Origin: a virus
Strand: one strand, 5' to 3'
Length of the DNA: 39,413 nt
IMG/VR virus record: IMGVR_UViG_3300021403_000029
Location: 1-39,413 of that record
Below are positions 7,759 through 16,824 of the stretch, one piece after another (the stretch's first letter is position 1; each line of letters opens with the position of its first letter). Under the pieces are notes generated by a model. That model ran no database searches, was not told where the DNA came from, and worked only from the letters and a program-made list of their open reading frames with translations. The position numbers and the translations under genes are program-made.

Positions 7759-7846
7759 CGATCCGATCAGCGCTTTCCAGATCATTGCCATCTTCGCGCT
7801 GATGTTGCTCGTCCTGGCGGTGATCCTGCTCAACGAGTGGAAGTAA
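7691..7846 (+). CDS. Small single-span membrane protein
   Basis: A 51-residue product if translated from the GTG at 7691, which has GGGAG five bases upstream. A shorter 32-residue form would start at GTG 7748. The C-terminal half is one clear membrane helix (FQIIAIFALMLLVLAVILL) ending NEWK. It overlaps the previous gene in another frame. The basic N-terminus (KKLRYEPR) fits a cytoplasmic N-tail. Function unknown. Confidence 0.5.
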   Translation: MKKLRYEPRSSVSFPASARVASDDPISAFQIIAIFALMLLVLAVILLNEWK

Positions 7847-8377
7847 GTGGCCCAGAACCCGCAAGACCCTGAGGCGCTGCGCAACTCGCTGACGCGCGAG
7901 GTAACCACCGACGCCTACAACATCGCGGGCCAGATCTTCCGCGGTCCGCAGCCTGACGTCGCACACGTCAACAACGACGAGCTCGACCAGCGCTACTTGC
8001 AGGCGATCCACACCGACGATCGCCAGTACCTGATGTCCGAGGCCGCGCGCGACCCGACCCAGTTCCTGAACTCGATAGCCAGGTTGAGCGACGCAGGCAA
8101 GATCTTCGTGCCGCCCGACGCGGGTATCCCTCAGGAGCCGCCGCTACCACCAGGTGCGCGCTCGAACGTACCCATTCCTCAACCGCATCCCGACGCGCTG
8201 CCTGCTACGTTCAAGCAGCCCGACCAGGTGCCCGCCGTACCGGCAGTCCCCTCGCCGCCCACGGCGCCTGGACCGGTGCCGCTGGGCACGCCGCCGGTGG
8301 GGGCCACGGCGGCGTTGCCGCCGCCCATGACGACGCCGACGCCGAGTATCCCGCCGCCGCCGCAGCCGCCATACTGA
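7847..8377 (+). CDS. Virion-region protein with proline-rich tail
   Basis: A 176-residue protein from a GTG directly after the preceding TAA. Residues 1-95 are predicted helical (LRNSLTREVTTDAYNIAGQIF, then DELDQRYLQAIHTDDRQYL). From about residue 100 the chain is a P/A/T-rich, probably extended tail. I do not recognise a family. It lies just before the giant virion protein and could be a small capsid or ejection partner; this is inferred from position. Confidence 0.65.
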   Translation: MAQNPQDPEALRNSLTREVTTDAYNIAGQIFRGPQPDVAHVNNDELDQRYLQAIHTDDRQYLMSEAARDPTQFLNSIARLSDAGKIFVPPDAGIPQEPPLPPGARSNVPIPQPHPDALPATFKQPDQVPAVPAVPSPPTAPGPVPLGTPPVGATAALPPPMTTPTPSIPPPPQPPY

Positions 8378-8384
8378 GGCCACC

Positions 8385-11300
8385 ATGCCGTTTCTGCTGG
8401 CTGACGATGCGGCGGACGAGGCGACGCGTCGCCTGCAGGACTTCGGCGACCAGCAGCTCTCCAACCTGAGCAGCCTGCGCCAGGGCGCGCAGGACCTCGG
8501 CGCCAGCGCCCAGGACGCCACGCAGCGGCTGATGAGCTTCGGCCAGCAGCAGCTGAGCTCGAGCCTCACCAGCCTGCAGCCACCGCCGAACCCGATCCAG
8601 GCGCTGCCCACGCCCGACGTTGGCGCCGTCACCGATCGCCTGCACGCGTTCGGTGAGCAGGCGCTCACCAGTGCCACCCAGGGACTGCAGCGGGCTGGTC
8701 AGCAGGCGCAGCAGGGCATCCAGCAGCTGCAGCCACTCCAGCCCCTGGCGCCGCCTGCCGCGCCGTCCGCGCCGCAGAATCAGTCGCTGGACCAGCCGCA
8801 GCAGCCTGCGCCGCAGCAGGGGCAGCCGCTGGACAAGAACGGGGTCATCGCCTACGTGCAGCAGAAGGCGCGCGACTTCGGCCTCGACCCCGCGGCGGTG
8901 CTGGCGGTGGCCAACCAGGAAGGGCTCAACACCGACCCCGGCTCGCACTGGCAGCTACCCGGCGAGAAGAACATCAGCTTCGGGCCACCGTCGTGGTACG
9001 GCAACGGCGCCGGCGCGGACATCATCGCCAAGCACGGCGACGACGCGGCGCGCTGGTCGTGGACGCCCGAGGGCATCGACTACTGGCTCGGCCAGGTGCA
9101 GACCGCGGCGCAGGGGCTGAGCGGGCCTGACGCGGTGGCCGCCATCGTCAACAAGTTCGAGCGCCCGCGCGAGGACCTGGCCGCGGGCGAGATCGAAAAG
9201 GCCAAGGCTGCCTACAATCAGTTCACAGGCGGCGTGCAGCAGAAGGCTGCAGACCTGACCCAGACGGTGCAGCAGGGTGCTCAGAACCTGACCGGCCAGT
9301 CCAACACCAGCGGACTGGTTTTCCCGGTGGTCGGTTACCAGGGCGACATCAACGACCACTGGGGCTCGGTCAAGGGTGGCTCCGACATCATGGCCGACCG
9401 CGGCACGCCCGTCGTGGCCATGCGCGGCGGCAAGGTCATCGAGAGCGGCTGGAACAGCGTGGGTGGCAACAGCGTGCTAGTCCAGGCTGATGACGGCAAC
9501 CAGTACTACTACGCCCACTTCGATAAAGCGCCGTCGGTCAAGGTCGGCGACACGATTAGTGCCGGCACGTACCTGGGGCCGGTGGGCAACACGGGCGATG
9601 CTTCGGGCGGGCCGACGCACCTGCACATCGGCATCGGGCCCGACATCAAGCTCGGCGCAGACAAGTACGGCGGCACCGGTGGCGACTACGACGCCGTCGA
9701 CCTGCTCAAGCAGGCGCAGGCCGGGCAGCAGAACCAGCCTGCGCAGGCCGCGACCACGTCAGCGGCGGGCCCACAAGCGCTGGCCGCGCCGGTCCAGCAG
9801 GGTGCACAGAACGTCGCCAACGCCGCGGGGCAGGCTGCGAACCAGGGGCTCGAGGTGCTCGGTCGTGCGGCCGGCACCGCGGGCGACCTGGCCACCGGTG
9901 GCTTGACGCGGCGTTTCAACGAAAACCTGCAGGGCCTGGGCAGCGACCTGACCGCGGGCGGGACGCAGTCGCCCTTCAAGACCGCGGCCAATGCGCTCGA
10001 CCAGGTCGCCAGCACGGCCGATACGGTGGCACCCGGCGGCGGCGGGTTGGTGCCGAGCGACCTGATGCGCGTCGGCGCCAACTTCCTGCGCAGTCCGGGC
10101 GTGCTCGACTCGGTGAAGATCCTCCAGGACCTGAACAACAAGTACGGCTCGATGGACTCGAGCACGTACTCGCCTGAGGATCAGCGCGCGGCGGGGCAGG
10201 CGCTGGTGGCCGTCGGCGGTGTAGTCGGCGGTGGCGGTGCTCCTGAGGCCTCCCGCATGTACCACGGCACCGGCGCCGATTTTCCGAGGGTGGACCCGCA
10301 GGCGGTGAGTGGCGAGGAGAACCTCTTCGGGCCGGGCTACTACCTGACCAGCGACCCGCGCGTGGCCGGCGGCGTGGTATCGCAGGGTGGCAACCGCATC
10401 CCGATGAACGATGCGACGGGCGCGCCGATCCAGCATCAGGCGACGGTTATCTTTCCCGAGTCGCTGGAGAAGGTCACCAACGCCACGGCCGGCACGCCCG
10501 GCGGCCAGGTCGCGGCCCCGTTCGCGCTCGGCACCGGCGCCGCGGTCGGTGCCGGCGCGCTCGCCGCCAACAAGGACCGCATCAACGACGCGCTGCAGGG
10601 ATGGCAGGCGCCGTTCACGCTCGACGACGTCAAAGACAAGCTGGACGACCTGGGCTCGAAGCTCGAGGACTTCCGCCAGCAGCAGGCGGCCACCAGCCCG
10701 ATCCAGCCCGGAGGCTTCACGGCACCGGTGGCGCGCGGGCTCGAGGCCGCCAACGACGTACTGCAGCAGCGCACCCAGAACCTGGACCCGGCGCAGATCA
10801 CCCAGGACTACCTGGACGCGATCCGCAGCGGCGACGTCGGCGGCATCCTGGACGCGGCCGCACGCGGCGCGGACGTGGCCGCTGGCCCGGCGGGCACGTC
10901 GCTGGCCGACGTGAGTGCGCCGCTGAGTGCAGGCCTGACCGCGGCGGGCGTCGACCCGAACCTCTCGCGCGTGCTGGGCATGGCCGGCAACCTGGTGGCC
11001 CCCGCGGCGCTCGAGGGTGCGGTCGGGCGAGGGTTGCCACAGGTGGCTGGTGGCCTGGCCAGGGGCGAGGCGGGCACGCTCGGTGATTTCCTCGCCAACG
11101 AAGACGGCTCGCTCAACCTCGACAAGCTAGGCCGCGTCCTGCAGGCCACGCGCGTCGGCGCGCTGGCCGGTGGCCTGCCCACCCTGGCGCACATCGCGCT
11201 GAACACGCCGGTGCAGATCGGTACCAAGCTGGCGTCCGACCTGGGCGCCAATGTGCGCTACCCCGAGGCGACCGCCGCCGAGCTCTACGGCGCGATGCAG

Positions 11301-12977
11301 GGACTGCGCGCCTGGGGCATGAACGCCGCCAGCACGCTCAACAAGCCTGGGCCGCTGGCCAGCAGCATGGGCGCCACCAGCACCCTCAGCCTGCCCGGCG
11401 CAGGCGAGACGGCGCTGACTGGCCTGGTCAAGCTGCACCCGGTGTTGCAGGACATCCCGAAGCAGATGGCCAACTACATGGAGCTGTACCGCACCGCGGC
11501 GCAGCAGGCCACCGACGCGGGCCTGCCGCGAATGGGCACGCGGTGGCGCGCGGAAGTGGCGCGCCTGGTGTCCAGCCCCACGTCGGCGATGCAGTCCGCG
11601 GCCAACTTCGCGGCCGGCACCGCGGGGCTCTCAGGAGGCATGGGTACCACCGGCACGGCGATCAGCAAGCTGATCCACGACGCGCCGCTGGCGCGCTTCG
11701 CCATGCCGATCTTCGACATCGGCTACAAGATCGCGTCCAAAGGCGTGGAGATGACGCCGACGATGGGCCCGATCGGCACCGCCTGGGATGTGGCCAGGGG
11801 GCTCACCGGCAGCGGTCCGTACGCCGGCGGCAACTGGGGTGGCCGCGGCGCGAACGAGGCCGTCACGCCCCTGGCTGAGCGCGTACGTAACCACCTGATC
11901 GGCCTGGCGCTGATGTACGAGGGTTACCAGCAGGCGGCCCAGGGCAACATCACCGGCGAGGGCCCGTCGGACCCCGGCGAGCAGGCCGCGCTGCGGCAGA
12001 CCGGCTGGCAGCCGAGCTCGGTGAAGCTCGGTGGCCGCTACTTCGACGCGCACCTGTTGGGACAGCTGGGCTGGCCATTGATCGCGGGCGCGAACCTGTA
12101 CGAGGCGCGCAACGGCCCCGGTGGCCAGGGGCTGCCGCCCATCAAGACGCCCCAGGGCGAGCAGCAGCCTGGTGTGCTCGACGAGCTCGGCGATTACGTC
12201 GCGCGCCAGGGGCGCTACTTCAACGACGAGACGTTCCTGCGCGGTGTGGGCGACATCCTGAACCTGATGGGCTCCGGCTTCCAGCAGGGCAAGGTGCCAC
12301 AGCAGGAGGCCGCGGGCGTGCTGCAGTCGCTCGTCCCACAGGGCGCGCTGGGGGCCAACTGGGCCTCGAGCCAGGACCCGTTCCAGCGCAACCCGCGCGC
12401 GGGCGCCAACCCGCTTGAGGACATCCAGAACGCGCTGCTGGCGCGACTGCCCGGCCAGCGCGAAGGATTGCAGACGCGCATCAGCGCCACCGGTCGTCAG
12501 CTGGCCAACCCGCAGCAGGGCCTAGGCATCCTGATGCCGCGCTCGAGCGTGGTCCAGGGCGACCCGATCCTGGATGAGCTCGCCAAGGTCGGTGTCAAGC
12601 CGACCAACACGCCGGTCAAGTTGTCGTTCGGCTCGGCCAACGAGGTGCAGCTGACGCCTGGGGAGCAGTACCGCTGGCAGCAGTACCGCGGCCAGGCGCT
12701 GACTGACTCGGCCACCAAGCTGATGAGCTCGAGTGCGTATAAGAAGCTCGACGACGGCAGCGACAAGGGCAAGATCGCACAGCGCAACGCGGTGGCTGCG
12801 GTGGTGAGCTCGAGCGCCCAGGTCGCCGACGGCAAGCTGCGCCAGGAGCTGGCGAAGGACACCACCGGGCTGACCAGGCGCTTCATCGCTACCGGGTCAC
12901 AGGCGCCGGCGTATGGTTACGGCACCGGCGGTTACACGCCGCTGAGCCAGCCCCTGTCCGAGCAAACAGGCCAGTAA
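8385..12977 (+). CDS. Giant virion protein with lysozyme-like, M23-like and ART-like domains
   Basis: 1530 residues. Residues 1-145 are Q/A-rich helices. About 149-276 looks like a lysozyme/transglycosylase-type domain (VLAVANQEGLNTDPGS, EKNISFGPPSWYG). About 309-415 is an M23/LytM-like peptidase: GTPVVAMRGGKV, YYYAHF, G-x-VGNTGDASGGPTHLHIG. The HxH is present, but the usual first zinc His is Lys (KGGSD). About 625-690 resembles an ADP-ribosyltransferase fold: MYHGTGADF and LFGPGYYLTSDPRVAGG. The remaining 800 residues are helical and alanine/glycine-rich. It is probably ejected with or ahead of DNA to breach the cell wall and perhaps modify a host protein. No classical tape measure is seen elsewhere. 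The domain names rest on motifs, the ART call being weakest. Confidence 0.75.
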   Translation: MPFLLADDAADEATRRLQDFGDQQLSNLSSLRQGAQDLGASAQDATQRLMSFGQQQLSSSLTSLQPPPNPIQALPTPDVGAVTDRLHAFGEQALTSATQGLQRAGQQAQQGIQQLQPLQPLAPPAAPSAPQNQSLDQPQQPAPQQGQPLDKNGVIAYVQQKARDFGLDPAAVLAVANQEGLNTDPGSHWQLPGEKNISFGPPSWYGNGAGADIIAKHGDDAARWSWTPEGIDYWLGQVQTAAQGLSGPDAVAAIVNKFERPREDLAAGEIEKAKAAYNQFTGGVQQKAADLTQTVQQGAQNLTGQSNTSGLVFPVVGYQGDINDHWGSVKGGSDIMADRGTPVVAMRGGKVIESGWNSVGGNSVLVQADDGNQYYYAHFDKAPSVKVGDTISAGTYLGPVGNTGDASGGPTHLHIGIGPDIKLGADKYGGTGGDYDAVDLLKQAQAGQQNQPAQAATTSAAGPQALAAPVQQGAQNVANAAGQAANQGLEVLGRAAGTAGDLATGGLTRRFNENLQGLGSDLTAGGTQSPFKTAANALDQVASTADTVAPGGGGLVPSDLMRVGANFLRSPGVLDSVKILQDLNNKYGSMDSSTYSPEDQRAAGQALVAVGGVVGGGGAPEASRMYHGTGADFPRVDPQAVSGEENLFGPGYYLTSDPRVAGGVVSQGGNRIPMNDATGAPIQHQATVIFPESLEKVTNATAGTPGGQVAAPFALGTGAAVGAGALAANKDRINDALQGWQAPFTLDDVKDKLDDLGSKLEDFRQQQAATSPIQPGGFTAPVARGLEAANDVLQQRTQNLDPAQITQDYLDAIRSGDVGGILDAAARGADVAAGPAGTSLADVSAPLSAGLTAAGVDPNLSRVLGMAGNLVAPAALEGAVGRGLPQVAGGLARGEAGTLGDFLANEDGSLNLDKLGRVLQATRVGALAGGLPTLAHIALNTPVQIGTKLASDLGANVRYPEATAAELYGAMQGLRAWGMNAASTLNKPGPLASSMGATSTLSLPGAGETALTGLVKLHPVLQDIPKQMANYMELYRTAAQQATDAGLPRMGTRWRAEVARLVSSPTSAMQSAANFAAGTAGLSGGMGTTGTAISKLIHDAPLARFAMPIFDIGYKIASKGVEMTPTMGPIGTAWDVARGLTGSGPYAGGNWGGRGANEAVTPLAERVRNHLIGLALMYEGYQQAAQGNITGEGPSDPGEQAALRQTGWQPSSVKLGGRYFDAHLLGQLGWPLIAGANLYEARNGPGGQGLPPIKTPQGEQQPGVLDELGDYVARQGRYFNDETFLRGVGDILNLMGSGFQQGKVPQQEAAGVLQSLVPQGALGANWASSQDPFQRNPRAGANPLEDIQNALLARLPGQREGLQTRISATGRQLANPQQGLGILMPRSSVVQGDPILDELAKVGVKPTNTPVKLSFGSANEVQLTPGEQYRWQQYRGQALTDSATKLMSSSAYKKLDDGSDKGKIAQRNAVAAVVSSSAQVADGKLRQELAKDTTGLTRRFIATGSQAPAYGYGTGGYTPLSQPLSEQTGQ

Positions 12978-12986
12978 GGAGACGCG

Positions 12987-15215
12987 ATGCCGCTCAAGGT
13001 TGGTCCCGACCCGAACAATCCTGGCCAGTGGATCTGGGTTGACTCGGCCTCTGGCCAGCCCGCGAGCCAGCCCGGCGGCCCGGGCACGCCGTTTGTTGCC
13101 CAGAGCGACCCTGCTCCGGCGGCGGGGGGTCCGACCGGCAGACCGTCGGGCCCGTACGACACTCCCGCGGGCCCGCCCGCGCCAGGCGTCGGCACCACAC
13201 CGCGCACAGCGGGAGGCACCGGGCAGACCATCCAGGACGCCGTCAACAACCTGGGCGGTGGCCCCTGGACGCTGAAGGACCCGACCGGGCAGCCGATCGA
13301 AGAGACGGCCGTCGCCAGCATCCCCAACGCCACACCAGGACTGCCCGCGACGACGGCCAACCGCGGGACGGGCAACTACTACGTCGTCGTCAAGGGACCC
13401 GGTGGCGTCGAGCGCGCGCTGTTCCTGCACCCGAGCGCGTCCAAAGACGGCAAGGTCGCGCGGCAGACCGGCATCAATGACCAGGGCGACGACGCCAAGA
13501 ACATCTACGACGGCGACCTGCGCGATCTCAGCTGGACGCAGTCCAAGCCGCTCGCCGACGTACCCGAGAGCGCCACGAAGCAGCCGAGCGCCACCGCGCA
13601 GCTGACCAAGCTCAAGGGCGGCAAGGTCATTCCTGCCAGCGATACGACGACGAAGCCCGACCAGCTGCGCGACGAGGCGACAGGCACGGTCATCAACGTG
13701 CCGACCGATCCCGCTGGCACGCTCACGACGATCAACAACCAGCCCATGGTGGTCAAGCCCGATGGCACTGCCACCGCGGTAACGGGTTCCGACGGCAAGC
13801 CGATCGTCCTGACCAAGGACCACACCCAGATCAACGTGCCGGGCGTGGGCGTGTTCGACTACGACCCGTCCAAGACGGGCCCCGACGCGTACACCCCGGT
13901 CCCTGGCACCACCGCGCCCCAGACCACCGCGCCGAGCGACGTCATCTGGACCGACATCCCCGGCACCGACCAGCAGCAGGGCAGCCGCATCGTCGACGGC
14001 AAGAAGCAGGACATCGAGGGCCTGACGCGCAAGGCGTCCGAGGGGCACGCCACCAAGGTCTACGACGACCCCAACTCGCCGACCCTGGTCTGGTACGACG
14101 ACCAGGGCAAAGAGATCGCGCGCGCCGATAAGCCCGGCTACACGCCGCCCAAGAACGCCAACGCGGGCACGGCGATCACGCCCGACACCGACGCGCCGTT
14201 CACCGTCACCATCGGCAACGACGGGAAGCCGGTCTTCACCCCGAATCAGAACAAGATCTCGATCAGCGAAGCGCAGAAGCAGCTGATCCAGCAGCTCGGC
14301 GGCAAGGTCGCCGACGGCACGATGTCGGAAAAGGCCGCCCAGGACCTGATCAGCGACCTGACCAACTCGATGACCGCGCGCGCCAACATGCTGACGGCGC
14401 AGACCAACCAGCAGAAGCTCGGCGCCGACGCGGCGTCCACCTCGCTGAACGCGGTGCAGGCGGGCGCCCAGACCGGCGCCGGCTTGCTCCAGAACCGCGT
14501 CACCTCGGCGATGGGCGGGCTGAACAACATCATCTCGGCCGCGGCCAACTCGAAGATGACCAGCGCGCCGGCGGGCATGGCACAGGACCTGGTCGGCGGC
14601 TTGCAGGAGTGGGTGACGGGCCTGGGCGGTGGCCAGCCCGTCTACGACTCGGCCGCGGCGATGGTCAACCAGGCCGCGCCGGGCATGTTCAACGGCAACC
14701 CGACCCTGGCGCAGCAGGCGTACACCGCGCTGCGCGGGTACATGGACCTGTACAAGGCCAAGACCGGTGAGGACTGGCAGCCCGACAACAAGGCCTTCAG
14801 CGCGCCAACGACGGCGCCTGCAGCGCCGGGCACGCCAGGCAGTGGCACCGAGCAGGGCCAGATGACCAACGTCACCCAACAGCAGGCGCTCGCCAATCAG
14901 CAAGCTGCCGCTGCTGCTGCGGCAGGTGCCACCGGTCCGAGTACCGCTGCGCTCAACGCCAGGGGGCTGATGGACAACCAGCAGGGGCGGGCAATCGCCG
15001 CCGGGCAGACACCGGTGGCCAACGGCGTGACGGGCCCGATCGCGCCCGGCCTGTACAACCCGGCCTGGCAGCAGGGCATCCGCAGCGCCGTCGGGCAACC
15101 GGCCACCGGTCCGATCGGCACCATGCCCGCTGGTGCGGCGGTCCAGCCGCTACCCATCCCGACCTCGCCGTGGTATCCCGGCGCACAGCCGTTCGCGGCA
15201 CCGGTGACCGTGTGA
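12987..15215 (+). CDS. Large structural/ejection protein, unknown
   Basis: 742 residues, preceded by AAGGAG. Residues 1-110 are G/P/T-rich; about 110-410 are beta-rich with several short similar units around DGTAT, DGKPIV, NVPGVGVFDYDP and DGKPVFTP. About 425-560 are alanine-rich helices that could form coiled coils (SISEAQKQLIQQLGGKVADG). The last 180 residues are low-complexity A/Q/P/G. It lies between the giant virion protein and another low-complexity protein, ahead of the scaffold, so an internal virion role is inferred. No family recognised. Confidence 0.65.
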   Translation: MPLKVGPDPNNPGQWIWVDSASGQPASQPGGPGTPFVAQSDPAPAAGGPTGRPSGPYDTPAGPPAPGVGTTPRTAGGTGQTIQDAVNNLGGGPWTLKDPTGQPIEETAVASIPNATPGLPATTANRGTGNYYVVVKGPGGVERALFLHPSASKDGKVARQTGINDQGDDAKNIYDGDLRDLSWTQSKPLADVPESATKQPSATAQLTKLKGGKVIPASDTTTKPDQLRDEATGTVINVPTDPAGTLTTINNQPMVVKPDGTATAVTGSDGKPIVLTKDHTQINVPGVGVFDYDPSKTGPDAYTPVPGTTAPQTTAPSDVIWTDIPGTDQQQGSRIVDGKKQDIEGLTRKASEGHATKVYDDPNSPTLVWYDDQGKEIARADKPGYTPPKNANAGTAITPDTDAPFTVTIGNDGKPVFTPNQNKISISEAQKQLIQQLGGKVADGTMSEKAAQDLISDLTNSMTARANMLTAQTNQQKLGADAASTSLNAVQAGAQTGAGLLQNRVTSAMGGLNNIISAAANSKMTSAPAGMAQDLVGGLQEWVTGLGGGQPVYDSAAAMVNQAAPGMFNGNPTLAQQAYTALRGYMDLYKAKTGEDWQPDNKAFSAPTTAPAAPGTPGSGTEQGQMTNVTQQQALANQQAAAAAAAGATGPSTAALNARGLMDNQQGRAIAAGQTPVANGVTGPIAPGLYNPAWQQGIRSAVGQPATGPIGTMPAGAAVQPLPIPTSPWYPGAQPFAAPVTV

Positions 15216-15216
15216 C

Positions 15217-16824
15217 ATGGGACTTGCTTTCAATCCGCAGGGCAGTACCGCCGCTCTCAACGCCGCGGGCTACCTGGACACGCCCGAGGGGCGCGCGGCC
15301 TATCCAGGCACGAGCTACCCGACAGGAGGTGGGTCTACGGCCACCAACGATAGCGCTCAGTTAAGCTCGGGGCTCCAGAAGCTGTTCGGGGCGATTGCCT
15401 CGGGCAATACGCAGCAGGCGCAGGAGGCCATCCGCGAGTACAACCTCACGTACGCCAACGACGTCGCCAACTTGTACGGCCAGAACTTCGGGCCCGGCAA
15501 CCCAGCGCCGATCGGCGCGGCCACCCTGGCGGCGGGTCAGCAGTTCGGCTCGATCGGCTACATCCCTGGCTTCACCGGCAGCGACGCGGGCCAGAATATG
15601 TCCCAGATCGCGCAGAACAACTCGATCGCCCAGAACGCCGCGGGGCTGACGGGCTGGTACGCGCAGCCCGTCCAGAGTGCGTACACGCCAGGCACGTTCG
15701 TGCGTCTGGATCCGAGCACGTACGACACCAACCAGTACGGCCCGGTGCAGATCAGCTACGTGCTGCCCAGTGGCCAGCTGCAGCGCGTCAACATCCCCCA
15801 GGCGCAGGCGATGGGCTGGAACGGCAACCTGTCGACCATGCCCACTCTCTCTGCGCAGCAGGCCATCGGGCTCGAGCAGGCACCGCCACAGAACGCGCCG
15901 CAGCAGACCATCCAGGGTCTGACGGCGTACTCGAATCTCAACACCGCGGCGCAGAACAACGCGCTGTCGGTGGCCGGTGCGACGGGCATGTACACCGCGC
16001 CCGGCCAGGTGGTGCCACCAGGTACCAACGCCCAGGGCGGCAAGTTCAGCGACCTGGATCAGCAGACCCAGATGGCCTACTTCGCGTCCAACGGCAGTGA
16101 CTGGAACGCGGCCATGAACAAGTGGGTCGCCGACTCGAACGCCGCCATCCAGCAGGCGTACACGGCCGCCGGCGGCCAGGGTCAGGCGCCGGGTATCGGC
16201 ACGCCAGGCACACCCCAGGAGACGCTCGCGGCGCAGAACCAGTACTTCACCCAGGCGGGCGACCTGGCCAACCAGTTCGGGCAGTACTACACCCCGCTGA
16301 CCCCTGGGCAAACTGCACAAGCCGGCGTCAACGCGCCGCAGCAGGGCCAGTCGACGCTGGCGGCGCAACAGCAGACGTACGCGCAACAGATGGGGCTGAT
16401 CAGCCAGGCGGCGTCGTTGCAGGCCAATCCCTTCCGTCAGCAGCAGGCCATCGGCCAGATGGGCAACCTGCTGGGCGGCGGCGGCGTAGCGTCGTTCTCG
16501 GCGCCCAACACGGTGGCCGGTGTCGGGACGCAGGGCGGCAACACCCAGGGCGGCATGGGCTATATGCAGCAGATGATCGACGACATCCGCGGGGGCACCA
16601 ACGGCGCCAACCAGACCAGCATGCAGAGCGTGCTGGACGCGATCCCGACGCCGAACAAGGTCAACTCGGTCGAGTTCATGCGCTCGGCGCCGTCGACGCA
16701 GCAGATGGTGTTGCAGGGCATGCAGGAGAAGTACGGCCTGGACCCCAACGACTCGTTGACCCAGATTAAGAACACCCTGCCGGCGTTCCAGGCGCCGACC
16801 ACGTTCGGAAAGATCGCCGGCTAA
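15217..16824 (+). CDS. Glutamine/alanine/glycine-rich structural protein, unknown
   Basis: 535 residues starting one base after the previous stop. It is rich in Q, A, G, N and Y throughout (for example AQNNSIAQNAAGLTGWY) with few charges, and ends in a more ordered C-terminus (VEFMRSAPSTQQMVLQGMQEKYGL). This type of composition is common among internal or tail-tip proteins of podovirus-like phages. The three consecutive genes 8385-16824 may form one ejection apparatus. Function is inferred from context. Confidence 0.6.
   Translation: MGLAFNPQGSTAALNAAGYLDTPEGRAAYPGTSYPTGGGSTATNDSAQLSSGLQKLFGAIASGNTQQAQEAIREYNLTYANDVANLYGQNFGPGNPAPIGAATLAAGQQFGSIGYIPGFTGSDAGQNMSQIAQNNSIAQNAAGLTGWYAQPVQSAYTPGTFVRLDPSTYDTNQYGPVQISYVLPSGQLQRVNIPQAQAMGWNGNLSTMPTLSAQQAIGLEQAPPQNAPQQTIQGLTAYSNLNTAAQNNALSVAGATGMYTAPGQVVPPGTNAQGGKFSDLDQQTQMAYFASNGSDWNAAMNKWVADSNAAIQQAYTAAGGQGQAPGIGTPGTPQETLAAQNQYFTQAGDLANQFGQYYTPLTPGQTAQAGVNAPQQGQSTLAAQQQTYAQQMGLISQAASLQANPFRQQQAIGQMGNLLGGGGVASFSAPNTVAGVGTQGGNTQGGMGYMQQMIDDIRGGTNGANQTSMQSVLDAIPTPNKVNSVEFMRSAPSTQQMVLQGMQEKYGLDPNDSLTQIKNTLPAFQAPTTFGKIAG

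Noticed and set aside
8385-12977. Tape-measure protein
   Set aside because: Length would fit a siphovirus tape measure, but the enzyme-like domains at the N-terminus, the absence of tail tube, chaperone frameshift and tail-tip genes around it, and the position before the scaffold argue against it.
12897-15098. Very long leftward open frame (over 700 codons) opposite the 742-residue protein
   Set aside because: It is the antisense shadow of a GC-rich gene: strongly biased toward G, R and V, with no recognisable motif, and the sense strand has good ribosome sites and coupled starts.
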